Both the position numbers and the translations under genes were made by a program. From Ochotona curzoniae (Eukaryota; Chordata; Mammalia; Lagomorpha; Ochotonidae), in contig NW_024465369.1 of the NCBI RefSeq assembly GCF_017591425.1, forward strand, positions 28,005,001 to 28,069,000: DNA of 64,000 bases. Reading direction: 5' to 3'. Positions 12,622 through 24,836 of the stretch are shown here, in pieces (position 1 is the stretch's first letter; each line of letters starts with the position of its first letter). A model generated the notes under the pieces. It made no database searches, was not told the DNA's origin, and saw only the letters and a program-made list of their open reading frames with translations.

Positions 12622-13314
12622 TTTTTAAAAGATTTATTTACTTATTTTTTTATTTTTTTTAAAGATTTATTTTTATTATTTTTTCATTGGAAAGGCGGAT
12701 ATACAGAGAGGAGAGACAGAGAGGAAGATCTTCCATCCGATGATTCACTCCCCAAGTGAGCGCAACGGTCGATGCTCTGCCTATCCGAAGCCAGGATCCA
12801 GGAACTTCTTCTGGGTCTCCCATATGAGTGCAGGGTCCCAAAGCTTTGGGCCGTCCTCGACTGCTTTCCCAGGCCACAGGCAGGTAGCTGGAAGGGAAGC
12901 GGGGCTGCTGGGATTAGAACCGGCGGCCATATGGGATCCCGGGCGTGTGAGGCGAGGACCTTTAACCACTTGCGCCACCGCACCGGGCCCAAGATTTATT
13001 TATTTTTATTGCAAAATCAGGGATACAGAAAGGAGAAGAGACAGAGAGAAATATCTTCCATCCGATGAGTCACTCCCCAAGTGAGCGCAACGGCTGGAGA
13101 TGAGCCAATCCAGAGCCAGGAGCCAGGAGTCTCTTCCAGGTCTCCCATGCAGGTGCAGGGTCCCAAGGCTTTGGGCCGTCCTGGACTGCTTTCCCAGGCC
13201 ACAAGCAGGGAGCTGGATGGAAAGTGGAGCAGATGGGATTAGAACCAGCACCCATAAGGGATCTTGATGCATTCAAGGCAAGGACTTTAACCACTAGGCC
13301 ATCGTACCAGACCC
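12622..13314 (-). mobile_element. Outer C-repeat SINE carrying a nested SINE
   Basis: The element lies between 13-base target duplications actattttgaaat at 12609-12621 and 13315-13327. Its start (aaagatttatttacttattt, 12628 on) is separated from the rest (12991-13314) by another SINE. The remainder runs from aagatttatttatttttatt to ccactaggccatcgtaccag, complete in family layout. Confidence 0.9.
12651..12990 (-). mobile_element. Young C-repeat SINE inside another SINE
   Basis: Nearly consensus copy: ttggaaaggcggatatacag, gaggaagatcttccatccga, ccccaagtgagcgcaacgg, ending caccgcaccgggccc. The 12 bases aagatttattta occur both just before it (12629-12640) and just after it (12991-13002), consistent with its own target duplication in the host SINE. 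Read on minus, its B-box region is ccggttctaatccc, one base off the tRNA-type consensus in the core. Confidence 0.9.
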
Positions 13315-13327
13315 ACTATTTTGAAAT
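13315..13327. repeat. Target-site duplication, right
   Basis: actattttgaaat, matching 12609-12621 exactly. Confidence 0.9.
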
Positions 13328-13329
13328 CC

Positions 13330-13905
13330 TTATGCCTTTTTTTTCCCCACTGTGAAACTTGATAAATTTCCAAGGGGTATTTCTACCTTGTCTGGCTGTT
13401 TAAGGATGAACACAAATGTTTAAAACTTCTGAGAAGAGATCTCATGTCCATCAAGATGTTGAAAAATTCAAGTTAGAGAGCACAATTCCCCAGAAAAGCT
13501 GCATGACAGTTGTCCAGTGCAGAGAAAAGGGTTGAGAACCATCTTATCTCTTCTCCAAGAGTATTTTTTTTTTTGCTTCTTTAATTAAATTACAATTTTT
13601 CATTGTTTTTTATTTTCTACAAATGGCATTTCAACAGTTTATTTCCTGAATTCAAACGAAACTGTTCATTTGGATTTTATCCCATATGCAATTACTACAA
13701 AGTTAATTTACTATTTAAAAGATGCTTTAAAAATAGTTACAAGACCAGAGGATGCTTTATATTCTCTTTTATGCTTGGGCACTTTCATAACAAAACAGAA
13801 ATTTTAGTACTTCACACAGTACCATGTATCCCATGCCTCAAGAAAGGAGACTCAGTGTGAAAGACAAAAAGCCTTAAGGAATTCCTGCTTTACAAATCAG
13901 TCGTC
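13330..13905. other. No recognised feature
   Basis: AT-rich; an 85-codon plus-strand frame near 13603-13860 has no recognisable motif. Confidence 0.4.
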
Positions 13906-13914
13906 CTCTTATCC

Positions 13915-14256
13915 TTTTTTTTTTTTAAGACTCATTTATTTTACTTGGAAAGTAATAGTTACAGAGAAAGAAGACAGAAAATAGAGACAGATCTTTTCCT
14001 CCGCTATTTCACTCCACAAACGGCTGCAATGGCCAGAGCTGGTCTGCTGCAAAACTGGGGACCAGGAGCTTCTTTCAGGTCTCCCACACAGGTGCAGGGA
14101 CCCAAGGCTTTGGGCCGACCTCAACTGCTTTCCCAGATCACAAGCAGGGTGCTGGATGCGAAGTGGAGCAGTCAGGACATGAACCAGCACCTATATGGAT
14201 GCTGATGCTGACGGGTGAAGAATTACCCTGTTAGGCCATTGCACCAGTCTTCCACC
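13915..14256 (-). mobile_element. C-repeat SINE
   Basis: T-rich left end, then acttggaaagtaatag, ggagcttctttcaggtctcc, tgctttcccagatcacaagc, and ttaggccattgcaccag. Confidence 0.8.
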
Positions 14257-14394
14257 CTCCTTCACCCCTTTTTTTCTGGTCAGCCTGCTATAAATTTGAC
14301 AGATGGAGTGAATCTCATTATTAATTAATATTTTCAAAATATTTCTTATACTAATGACTATTAAGAGCCAGTGAAATTATAAATTTTCTAAAAA

Positions 14395-14475
14395 ATATAA
14401 ACACATAAGTATATAAATATATTTATATATACATATATACATGTATGTTACCTGTGTGTGTATACACACATATGA
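14395..14475. repeat. TA/TG-rich low-complexity tract
   Basis: Alternating TA and TG/CA blocks including the palindrome gtgtgtatacacac near 14456-14469. Confidence 0.7.
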
Positions 14476-14504
14476 ATGAACTAAAGCATGGACAGTATAG
14501 GATC

Positions 14505-14815
14505 AGTACTGTGTCATTGTGTGGAAACCTGCCCTCTGCAATGCTGGCATCTGATATGGATACTGATTTGAGTCCTTTTTGCTCCATTTCCAATCTAACT
14601 CTCTGCTAATGCACTTGGAAAACTCTCAGAATCCCTAGACCCGAATACCCATTGGGAAGGCTAGAAGAAGTTCCTGGCTTCTGGCTTTGGCCTGGCCCAG
14701 CCTCTGCCACTGTGGCCATCTGGGGAGTGAATGGGTTAATGGGAGATCTGCCCCTCTTTCTTTCTGTTTCCCTCAGTAGCTCTGCCTTTTAATAAATAAA
14801 TTATTTTTAGAAGTA
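14505..14815 (+). mobile_element. C-repeat SINE
   Basis: Shows gatatggatactgatttgag, ctctgctaatgcacttgg, gcctggcccagcctctgcc, ggggagtgaatgggttaatg, and a ccttttaataaataaatta tail. Confidence 0.75.
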
Positions 14816-14819
14816 TATC

Positions 14820-16015
14820 TTAGTTTTATGAATTGACAGAAAGCTTCTGTTGACCAAAATAGTATTCTTAAAGTGGCTTACATATCAAAAGATGTGCTGA
14901 CACAAATTGTGAAGGGCCACTAGCAAATCCTGAACACTCATTAATGTGCAATTATCTCTGCCCTAAAGGAAATCTACCAGTGGCTCCAGAGAAACTGTAT
15001 TCCGTATTTTAGTGTGTACAAAATCATAAGGTCTATTTGTGAACATAGGAATAGGCTAAAACACATCTTCTCAGTGTGTGAAAGAAAATGAGGGAAAGGA
15101 AAAGAGCTTTTGACATTGAGGATGGCAATGATGCTGGCTGCTGGAGAAAGAAGTCTAAGAAGTTTTATCAGTGGGAGAAATTTTTCACAAGACTCAAACT
15201 ATGTTGTCAGCTTGGAACAACTGCAAGAGGAAAAACATCACAAGGTTTCTTTTCTGATCCATTGCTTGTTACTCTGCTGTTGAAGAAAGAAAGGCTTATG
15301 AAGTATGTGTGGCTTTTCACGTGAAAGTGCTCCGAGAAGCCTGTTTTACCAGCATTATCAAACCTTCTAAAGACAGTTTTCTCCAAGTTTGTGAATACAT
15401 GGCATTGCTTTTGCTTGTTTGTTTGCTTGTTTTTGATGGTTCTTACATAGTTGATTAGGGTGGGGAAGGGTCCAGGATCAGGGAAAATTGGGTGAGATAT
15501 TTGTTTCCACATTTTCTTTTCCTTCTCCCTGTATCTAGGTGGAAGGCAGAAGCCACATCCAACCTCCCAACAACTCAGCACCTGGGGATGTTTTCGCAAG
15601 AACTCGTTTAATTGTTATGAATATCCTTATTGGAAAGTTTTGTGATACTTTTTAAGGGCATAAATATGAATCAGGCAAGGCCTTGTCCTTGAGATCCTCT
15701 AGACTGTGGATTCTAGAAATTCATACGTATTTATTATAGAACAATCCTAAATTTACCCAGGTGAATTATTATACATTCCACTGCCCAACTGAGTCTGCTG
15801 AACTAACACACTGACATTTGCAAAATGTGAGTAAGTGGGTGTTTGCTGCAACACTGAGAGCAAGAAACTCAGCAGTTACTGCTTAATTCTTATGCTTCTC
15901 AAGGAGTTAAAGGTAAAATGAAGCTGGATTCAACAGGTACATAGCTCATGTCCTAGTGTCCAGCTGGTCTGCAGTGCTTCCTTGGATTGCAAAATGGTAC
16001 TTTGTTCTTCAATGA
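14820..16015. other. No recognised feature
   Basis: No gene or clear repeat; frames of 78 and 130 codons near 15.1-15.6 kb have no family resemblance. Confidence 0.35.
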
Positions 16016-16019
16016 ATTT

Positions 16020-16340
16020 TGATGATGGCAAAGTGAGCTCCAGTCTGTCTAAGGGCTACATACAAATAGTAGCTATTTTTGCTCAGGACCTGTAGCTTTT
16101 AGAAAAGAAACCCCTCAAGACAACCTGAGCGTTAAGATACAATCTACCAAGGGAAACAAGTGACCAATGAGGCCGATGATTAGGGATCTTGTAGAACTAG
16201 TAGTACCAATTCCTCAATGCAGCGAGTTTTAAGCTTACTGAAAGCCCAGCAAAGGAAACAAAGCTACAGGATGGAAGCTGGGAGACTGTGGAAGACTTTG
16301 AATTAACAATATGTAGCATTTGCATTGTAACACACTGTTT
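16020..16340 (+). repeat. Diverged direct repeat, copy 1
   Basis: Aligns by eye with 17955-18310: shared gatgatgg, gctcaggacYtg, and the pair gccgatgattagggatcttgt / tccagagattaggattttgt. Family not recognised; probably an old interspersed repeat or a local duplication. Confidence 0.5.
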
Positions 16341-17950
16341 AAGGGATTGACTTCCACATCCCCTGTTTCTTGTTTCTATAACAGGAGTGACAACAGGTCT
16401 GGCTTCCTCTTACTGTTGAAGAGTTGAGAGGTGTCTTTCAGAATCAAAGGAGCAAAAGCTATAGATGTTCCAATCAAGAAATTTCCTAGATCAGGAAAAT
16501 TCCTAGTCTTCACTTAATTGCAGAGGTTTGTGGCACGTGATAGGAATGGGCCTGGTTAGTCTCCATATGGGTTTATGTTAAAGGTACCCTGTCAGTTCAC
16601 AGTAACAACATACTGATATTCCTCTGTCTCTACTACAAACCAGAAATATTAGTAGTTTTCACCACCAGGGACTTCCAGTGGAATAGAGGTATTGATTAAG
16701 ATTGGGGGTCAAATAGAGCATTCATCTAGGTGTGTGGCACTGTCATTTAAGACATAGTGATTATAATTTGTCAGCACCTTATTGCATAAATCATATACGC
16801 GGCCCTATCTCTGGAACCAAAATGAATAGAGCAAGTAATCATATCAGTAGAAGACAGATCTCTACTTTCCAAGCAAATTTGGAAAATTGGCAGGCTTCTT
16901 GCATTTTTCTCCCAGCATCCTTGAACCCATAGGAAGCCCGCAGTCTTCCTATACTAAGGGAAGCCAAGGCCTTTTTTTCCTCAGAGCCAGTGTTAATGTT
17001 TGTTCTCTGCAGCCTCTAAGCCATAAGGATTGGGTGAGGACCATGTGTTCAGTATTTGGGCTAAGACACCTGCTTATAGTTTTCATTTCCCAAGTTGCCA
17101 GAATCACTGTTGCAAAGCCAGTAATTTTTTCGGGGGCGGGGGGATGTCCTTGAACTGCCCACTCTTCATGAGGAATTCCAGCTACAGTCGGTAGGGGACA
17201 TTTGTTTCATCCACCCTTTGAAATATACTAGTTCAATGAACTGTAAGAAATTGGGTCTGGGTGAAAAGTGACTGGTTTTAAAGATGATAAAATTTTGAGT
17301 AATATTTTGGTCATTGAATAATGTGACTTGGCATGTCCTCAAGTGGTTTTTCTTGGGCCAGCAACCTCACTTTGTTCCAGATATCACGGCACAGTGAGCT
17401 CTGTGTTCTGCGGTTTGCTGTCCAAAAGTGAACTGCTCTGTCTCCAGCAGTACATCACAAATGGCTCTTATTCTCAGACACATCAACCAGGCTTGGCTGA
17501 CAATATCCAGGTTTTCCAAAAGCCTGTCATTGATCATTCCATGTCTCCTCAAATTTCAAGCCAACACTGCCAACCTTAATCCTTGCTTCTCATTCATGAA
17601 GAGGTCAGGATTCCTCAGCATCTTAGTGTGAGTGCTGTTCATAGATCACTAACAATATGATTTCCCAGTGATGTCACTGGCTAGAAGTTGTAACTCTGGC
17701 AGTCTTTTTGTGACTCTTAGCTTTAGCTAAAAAAATTTTTAGGGTTCACACGAGTAAGTCCATCTTAATTTTTATTCCATCCTTGTGATTACGATCTTTC
17801 TTCTCTAAAACACGACTGATAATCATGTGTAGCTATTGTCTGTGTGTTCCTCATGGCCATGATGGACCTGTGCTGGTCTCATCTGATCCTGTTTGGGAGA
17901 GGAAGGGTTTGACAGCTAGATTTTCCTTTGGTTGGTCAGTGATACAGTAT
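16341..17950. other. Unassigned spacer between two related segments
   Basis: Moderate GC with several short frames on both strands and a G tract (cgggggcggggggatg) near 17130-17146. It resembles old retroelement DNA more than a gene, but I cannot name it. Confidence 0.3.
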
Positions 17951-17954
17951 TCTG

Positions 17955-18014
17955 ATGATGGTGAAGTGGGCCCTAATTAGTCTAGGGTATGTGTACAGGT
18001 AGTTGTTATTTATC

Positions 18015-18045
<31 letters not shown>

Positions 18046-18310
18046 CAGGACTTGGGGTTTCAGGAGAGGAAAATATCAAGACAAGACTGAACTTCAAAAT
18101 GTTATCTACTGGGGAAATAAATGACCTCATGAGTCCAGAGATTAGGATTTTGTTGAGTAGGTTGCACCGCTCCCCCATCAGTGAGTCAATTTTAGGGAAA
18201 ATAGGGCAAGGATACTTAAAGCAGTTTGGTACACTGTAGGAAACTATGACCCATGAGTATCTAGCATCTACATTCAAAGCACTATGTAGGGTTTTGGTAT
18301 CACAATGATA
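17955..18310 (+). repeat. Diverged direct repeat, copy 2, with poly-T insertion
   Basis: Homologous to 16020-16340 at an offset of about 1.94 kb. A T run of about 26 (18017-18042) lies inside it and is absent from copy 1. Confidence 0.5.
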
Positions 18311-19360
18311 GAGAGAAGTGCACAGGGGAGAGTTCACAGAGTGAAGGAGAGAAGAGAGTGTAAAAAATCAAAAGGACCACCTCCCTCCAACTCTTGTGCT
18401 TATGTACTTAGAATGGGCTTCCATTCCAGGCTGTCTTTATAGTTGAAGATCTATTGAGCAATAAAGGGGTAAAGCTGCCACTGAAATTGTTGCCTGGGAA
18501 AGTGTCTCCAGTTATGTAATGATTAGCTCTTTCTCAGTATATAGTCAATAACTATAGCAAAATTCAAAACAGATAAGTTCAGAGTCACGAATCTTAACAA
18601 TCATGCCTTAGTGTGATATCAAGAGAGTAAAGGTTTAGCTGCTACACTTTCGCTACTCAGGAAACTTCTGGCCGTAAAAGAGACTTAACATGAGACTTTA
18701 GTATTTTGTCCATTACAGTGTTTTATTTATAATAATTATTATTATCTGGTCATAGTTTACATTTATTACTACAGATCCTTAATAGAAATTTTTGTTCTAA
18801 ATATATCTCTTTTTTAAATTCTGTATGTTATGACAGTCTAATAGGTATTGGGGTTTCCTCTTTCTCTCCCCACCATACCCTCCATTGCCCTCCTCTCCAG
18901 TCTTTCAATAGCTGTCTTTCAAGTGCCCTCAGAAGCCCATCATTCTGCCATTGAGGTGTCTCCCAACAATGTAGGGGCTTATCTGTCGTTTTGCTGTAAG
19001 ACCATCCTTGTATTACAAGTAGGAGTATATACTTCTCTCTGTTTCTACCTATGGACATATTTATTTCCTCTGCGCTTTCATTATACCTCCCCTTAGGTAC
19101 AATCCATCACGGGTTGAGATGAAAAAAAAATTTTAAATAAAATGAAATAGTCTTTACCTCCATGGTGTTGTCAAACTCATAGCAGGGGTATCAGTGTGAC
19201 ACTAGGGTGGCGCAAAACTGTCCAATATTTTCCTACAGAAACTCATGCTAGCGTATGACCCACGTGATTCAAAAGGGAGTACAGTACAGACTAGATGATC
19301 ATTACCCATGGGTAGTAGTAATAACAGTAATAAGAGGGATATTAACAATCTCAGGTGATC
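18311..19360. other. No recognised feature
   Basis: Mixed AT-rich and pyrimidine-rich sequence next to an L1 relic; may be part of the same old insertion, but I see no diagnostic motif. Confidence 0.3.
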
Positions 19361-20000
19361 ATATGCAATCATTTTATTTCATGAATTATTGAATAATAGG
19401 TTATATCACAAGATCTTATTGTGCATAGTACAGACAGCTAGAAGTGTGATAAGATACAATTTACAGGTAAAATTTTTAGATTTTACATCGTATTATCTTA
19501 TATTAAGGCAAACATGATATCTGACCCTTTTGAGAGTGGGCTCATTTCCCTCAGCATAATGGTTTCCAGTTGAGCCCATTTGGCCACGAAAAGATACACT
19601 TCACTTTCTGAATAGTTGAGTATTATTCCATAGAGTAGATGAACCCTAGTTTCCACATCCAGTTTTTTGTGGATGGGCATTTAGGTTCCTTCCATGTTTT
19701 TGTGATTATTGATTGTGCCGCTGTGAACATAGGGGTGCATGTTGCTTTCACATATAATAGGTATTTTTGATGTATTCCTAGAAGTGGTATAGCTGGGTCA
19801 TATGGTAGGTAGATTTTCAGCTGCCTGAGTGTTCTCCATACTGATTTCCATAGAGGCTGTATCAGCCTACAATCCCATCAGCAGTGGAGTAGGGTTCCCG
19901 CATCCTCACCAGCAAGTGTTGTTGGTGGTTTTCTGTACGTGGGCCATTCTTACAGGAGGCCTTCTCTTTTTTCTGCTGCTAGATTTCAGTTGGAGTTACA
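19360..20000 (-). mobile_element. Old L1 3' region
   Basis: Contains the antisense of a stretch typical of mammalian L1 3' ends: gagtattattccatagagta, tgtggatgggcatttaggtt, ccgctgtgaacataggggtg, agctgggtcatatggtag, and caatcccatcagcagtg. No open frame. Confidence 0.75.
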
Positions 20001-21390
20001 GAATATGTAGTTACAGATTTTTCTACATTCTCAAGCTTTTGTTTCAGTTTACTAAATACCATGTCTCCACTGTTTGCCAATTTTGTGATTACTCCACCCC
20101 TTAGCCACATAGGCATATGCCAAATCAAGTAAACTGTTATCATGAAAGTCTCAGAGTTGTTACTCTCCGACCTCTTGATGTGCCTCCGGGAAACAATTCT
20201 TTCAGCCCATCACCACCAGTGGGAATCTAGATATGAGAACTTCCTTGTAGTGATTGGAAAGTGGATTTAGCAAATTATCCTAGTTCATGGGCTAATTTTA
20301 AGAAAATATTAGACAAGAATCTGTTAATTAGTGGAATACAGCCAGGTCTTTGGAAATAATAGTGGAGCAGATACCCCGGCATCAAATCCAAGAATGAATG
20401 TTCAGGCAGAGGTCAATTTCTTCTATACCTGATAGCTTAAATCTACAGCAGTTGAAATTATTTAAATGATATTTTTATTATTAAGTTTTTTATTGTTAAA
20501 TTAATATTTAGCATAACTAATGCTAATAATTCTAATAGTATTAAATTTTGCTCAATATTGATAACAGAAAACAGAAAATATAGAAAACAGTAGAAGATTG
20601 AGATCATTTATTACCAAAGATATAACTACCTTCATGATTTTAATCATACATTCCAATTATTTTATTTTTATTTGTATTTAAAATACTGAGAGTATAATGT
20701 ACACAAAGATTTCATAAATACTCTTAAATCCTTCCTATTCTTCTCTCTCTCTCTCACTTTCTCTGTCTCTCTTATATTACTTATAATCCCATTCATTCAT
20801 AATTATAACTCTGGTACTTTTTACTAATTATTGTGTTGCAAACTTTTTATATTTTGCATAATCATAATAAATTCTAATTTTAATAGCTGTCTGATATTCT
20901 ACTACACTGATAAATACATATTAATTAGGTGATTCCATGCTTCAATTAAAAGTATGATTTCTTAAAACATCTTTGGATTTAAAAGTGGTATTACTCTTGT
21001 ATACCACAAAGCCATAAATTTATTGCTGCCCTATACTTCCATAGAGTCCACAGCATATAGTAAATTGGATAACATTATCACAGGCTTACAAGATCAAATA
21101 AATAGAGCAGAAATTTAGTAGCACAAAAATATATAGGGATATATAGAAACATTTGAAAACATCTTGCTGTGAGTGGCTGTGAAACTGACAATATAATGGC
21201 TGGTTTTGTCTGAGGCATCCTTGCTGTATGTCCCTTGAATAATGGTCAATAATTAAAGAGGCAAAGATCCAAATCAGACTATGACCTACAGAAAATGGCA
21301 GTGGTGTGCATTGTTATCAAGTAAAATCATCAGGGGTCATAATATTCTTGTAAAATACATTTACTCTTCTCTCTATTCTTACTTCTTTCG
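20000..21390. other. No recognised feature
   Basis: AT-rich sequence with a TC-rich tract at about 20738-20772. The left part may be a continuation of the adjacent L1 relic. Confidence 0.35.
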
Positions 21391-21394
21391 GGCT

Positions 21395-21572
21395 TATCTT
21401 TTTAAAAGACACAGAGGAAGACAGAAAGAGGTCTTCCCTCTTGTATTTTATACTCTAAAGGCAAGCAAAAGCTGTGTCTGGGCTTGTGCCAGCCCAAATC
21501 CAAGAGCTGGGATCTCAATCTGGGGGTCCTGCAGTGGAGGCAGGAGTTTGTGTCTTAAACCCCCACTGAGTT
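21395..21572 (-). mobile_element. Short diverged SINE fragment
   Basis: ttttaaaagacacagaggaa, gaggtcttccctc, cccaaatccaagagctggga and gtcttaaaccccc follow reversed C-repeat order, with much of the body missing. Confidence 0.5.
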
Positions 21573-22930
21573 TCTAGTTATGTTATAAATTATTAGAATA
21601 ACTAAATAGAATATATTGAGACAATGGTCAAAATAACTTGTTTTATCATTACTTTAAGGTTAATTTCATTTCTTCAAAGCATTTTGATGTTCCAAACTGA
21701 TTTGGTTATAGAAATAAATATTTGTTTTTTAACCAGGCCACCATTTTCTGTTATTAAAAAATATATGGGTTCTGTGAAAACAACTGTGCATAACAACATG
21801 CCCCTGTATAATCAGGCTGTATAAATTCCTTCTTTCTATAAATAAAAGCCAGAGCCAAACATGCTTGGTTTCGTGTAATGTGCTCTTTGATAAAAACAGA
21901 CATGAATAATGAATACTAAATAGGAAGCTGACTATATGAACAAGAAAGAAAATGCATGTTTCATATCAAAGAAGCCAGTCACTAGCATTATGCTTATTAA
22001 ACATTTGCCTAAAGGAGAAATCTAATTTATTTCTTGTATGTATTCATGTTGTAAGGTTAATATAAAGCATGGAAGTGGATTTCTTGATCAGGACCATGAT
22101 TCTAATCCATATAGAATACTTTCATATAATTTTCCAACATGAGTATCACACTCAAGTTCAAATGATAGTATTCCAGTTTTATTGTGAAACAGGAAGTCAC
22201 TCTCAGTTCTTTCCTCATCTTGGGTCAAACCTTTCAGAAAAATTCTATACTCATAAAGCCATTTATGAAGGATAGAATTTGTAACTGGTATTAGACTTTT
22301 TCTTTGAGTTTCTCTACCAGATATTGTGCCCATAGAAGCCAGGATGGTGCCTTTGTATCCTTTGATGGGTGAATGGTAGACATCCTAAGTTTACCACTGA
22401 ATGATAAATAAATAAGTTTCCTCTTATTTTTTAAACCTTGCTGAAAGGTATAGTTTTCCAGGCTGTCTCAAAGTAGAAATCTAGATTCTGAATTGTCCCT
22501 ATTCTCTAGGCTAAGTATCTACCAGTGGTATCTTCATTCAGTGAATTTGACATCTGTGAGAGCTGTCAAGGTCTTCACTCAAGGATTGACTCACTTTTTC
22601 CAACATATTTTGACAGTGTCCTTTTGTGTCCCATCATCCTGGCCTGCTTTCCAATTGATTCTATGTAGTCTCGAGATCTACTTAATAAAACACAGATGCA
22701 GTCATTTCACATAAAGAACTTTCCCAACTAAAAGACTGATTCTAAGATGAATTAAAAATACTGCAGCATTACACATGCAAAATCTCATCACCATTATACA
22801 TCCTTGGCATTTTTAGAATAATTTTGCCTTAGTTTCTTTTCCACCTACAGTAATTAGTTATACTTCAGAAATTGTATGTATTCTAGTTCTTCTGCCTAAA
22901 ACACACTTACCGTTTTCCACAAAAGAACTT
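21573..22930. other. No recognised feature
   Basis: AT-rich DNA; no supported gene or repeat. Confidence 0.35.
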
Positions 22931-22943
22931 TTGTTCGTTCTTT

Positions 22944-23268
22944 TGTTTTTCTTAAATATTTTTTTTTCTTGGAAAAGCAAATATATAGAAAGAACTGAAG
23001 ATAGAAAGATCTTTCATCTGCTGGTTCGTTCCCCAAGTGGCTGCAGTGGCCATAACTGAGCCGATCCAAAGCCAGGAGCCAGGAACTTCTTCCAGGTCTC
23101 CCACATGGGTGCAGGGTTCCAAGGCTTTGGGCCATCCTTGACTGATTTTGCAGGCCACAAGCAAAGAGCTGGATGAGAAATGGAGCAGCTAGGACACAAA
23201 CCTGGCACCCATTTAGGATCCCAGATGTGCACAGCAGAGTTTATTCACTGGGCCATCACGCTGGGCCC
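22944..23268 (-). mobile_element. C-repeat SINE with imperfect target duplication
   Basis: Reversed SINE from ttttttcttggaaaagc to ccatcacgctgggcc. Flanks ttgttcgttcttt (22931-22943) and ttattcattcttt (23269-23281) agree at 11 of 13 bases, as expected for an aged target duplication. Confidence 0.85.
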
Positions 23269-23521
23269 TTATTCATTCTTTATTATTTATTTCTATGCCA
23301 TGTCTTTTGTGAGCCCCTTCTTTCTTATTTTACATGACATGCACAGTGGAGTCGCATAGTAATATAATCACCCTGCCTTGATTGAATTCTGATTCAGTTG
23401 TTTGGCAAATCACTGATCCAGTTTATAACACAACTGTCTCACCACCACCAACAAAAAAAGACAGTAAAACTAGTTACCTCATAAATGCACTGTGGGCGTA
23501 AGTTAACACGTGAGAAGAATC

Positions 23522-23539
23522 TTTTTTTTTTTTTTTTAG
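23522..23539. repeat. Poly-T tract
   Basis: Run of T following the first copy of the target sequence gagaagaatctt. Confidence 0.8.
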
Positions 23540-23557
23540 AAATATATTTTTCTCTTT

Positions 23558-23805
23558 CTCAGCTTTTTTTTTTAAAGATTTATTTATTTTTATTGGAAAA
23601 CCAGATATATAGAGAGGAGAAGAGACCGAAAGGAAGATCTTCCATCTGATGGTTCACTCCCTAAGCAGGCCGTCCTCAACTGCTTTCCCAGGCTACAGTC
23701 AGGGAGCTGGATGGGAAGCGGGGCCGCCGGGATTAGAATCGGTGCCCATATGATATCCCAGCGCGTTCAAGGCAAGGACTACTGCTACACTATCGCGCTG
23801 AGCCA
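23558..23805 (-). mobile_element. Young C-repeat SINE with internal deletion
   Basis: Reversed SINE from aaagatttatttatttttat to cactatcgcgctgagcc. About 80-100 bases between the ccctaagc segment and ggccgtcctcaactgc are missing relative to other copies. gagaagaatctt is found on both sides (about 23512 and 23808). Confidence 0.85.
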
Positions 23806-23825
23806 GAGAAGAATCTTTTTTTTTT

Positions 23826-24836
23826 CACCAGAGTTGGTGAGGGTTGTTGGGGCTTAGTTGTAGCACCAGCTGGTGGAAGCTGGTACAAAGGGTTAGACAC
23901 GTTGAGTTGAACCACAGGGCCAACTGGAGAGGGCACAACTGGAATGGGAGCGACCTGGGAGGGAAATAGTGGGCTCCTCCCTCGTGGGTCATCACCTTCC
24001 ACGGGAGGGCATGGGAACTAGGACAGGGGCTGGGGTGGCTAGACAGACACCCAACAATATCCGTTAGGGACGGTAGGAGGAGATGGTTGGATGGAAGTAG
24101 GTTGCAACACCTGTTGGCAAGTATATGATCAGAAGGGTATTTGGGACAGACTGGGCTAGTATGCCATACATACTGGCAAGTCAGGGTAGGGGGTGGGCCT
24201 GGTTGGAGTTACTGTGGGCCGCCCTGACTGGGCTGCAACTCCTACTGGTACATGCGAGGGACAAGTGTGCCCAGGGCAGAACCAGGCGGGACTGCAAGAG
24301 GACACGGGTGGAGACAGAACCGACCCAGCAACTGCAACCACCAGCTGATCGGGGCAATGGACTGTGCCGAACCCTATGCTACTAGAACATGCAGGAATCT
24401 GGACTGGGAATACCTCAAAATTTCTTCGAGGATCTTCCCATTCAAGACACCGGACTCAGAGTCCTAACCAAGGAAAGACAGAACAAGTCAAGCAACAACC
24501 TCAGCTATCTGTTGGCAGCGAAATACTGGGCAAATGGAGACTCTAGAAGGGACTGTGTCAATCAATGGACTCTTCAACGACCACATCGTGCTTGGAGTGG
24601 CGAGACTGGCAGTGACCCATGAATGGTGAACTATTGGAACCACTTGATCGAGCATCTCGGAGCATGCCCCACGTCCGGGACTTAGGGTGGGTGGGAAACT
24701 GGGTGGGGCTTCTCCCTCTATATCCCCCTTTAGGCCTTGAACCTTTTTTGCCCCAATTAAATTTGTAAGGATTGTCAAAATTTAAAAAAAAAAATAAAAT
24801 TATAAGAATAAAAAAATAAAAATAAAAAGATTTATT
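23826..24836 (+). mobile_element. Unassigned GC-rich polyadenylated retroposon (about 1 kb)
   Basis: A block much richer in G+C than its surroundings, sandwiched between the T tail and the body of a minus-strand SINE. It ends with an AATTAAA at about 24756, then about 22 bases later an A-rich tail (24782-24836), so it looks like a reverse-transcribed plus-strand RNA inserted into the SINE's tail. Near its 3' end are G tracts (gggtgggtgggaaactgggt). Only short frames are present on either strand (up to 109 codons), none recognised. Possible identities: 3' UTR of a lagomorph L1 subfamily, a non-coding RNA retrocopy, or an endogenous-retrovirus-derived piece; I cannot choose between them. Confidence 0.5.

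Noticed and set aside
12740..13084. Frames of about 60-115 codons on both strands in SINEs
   Set aside because: They recur wherever C-repeat SINEs occur and are translations of the repeat, not genes.
15207..15599. 130-codon minus-strand frame
   Set aside because: Contains low-complexity Lys/Gln/Thr runs and no conserved domain; length is possible by chance in a 64 kb window.
17130..17146. G-rich tract as a G-quadruplex
   Set aside because: Only two G runs are present; four are needed.
24125..24622. Overlapping plus- and minus-strand frames in the GC-rich block
   Set aside because: Open on both strands because of high GC; no motif, no consistent start and no family match.
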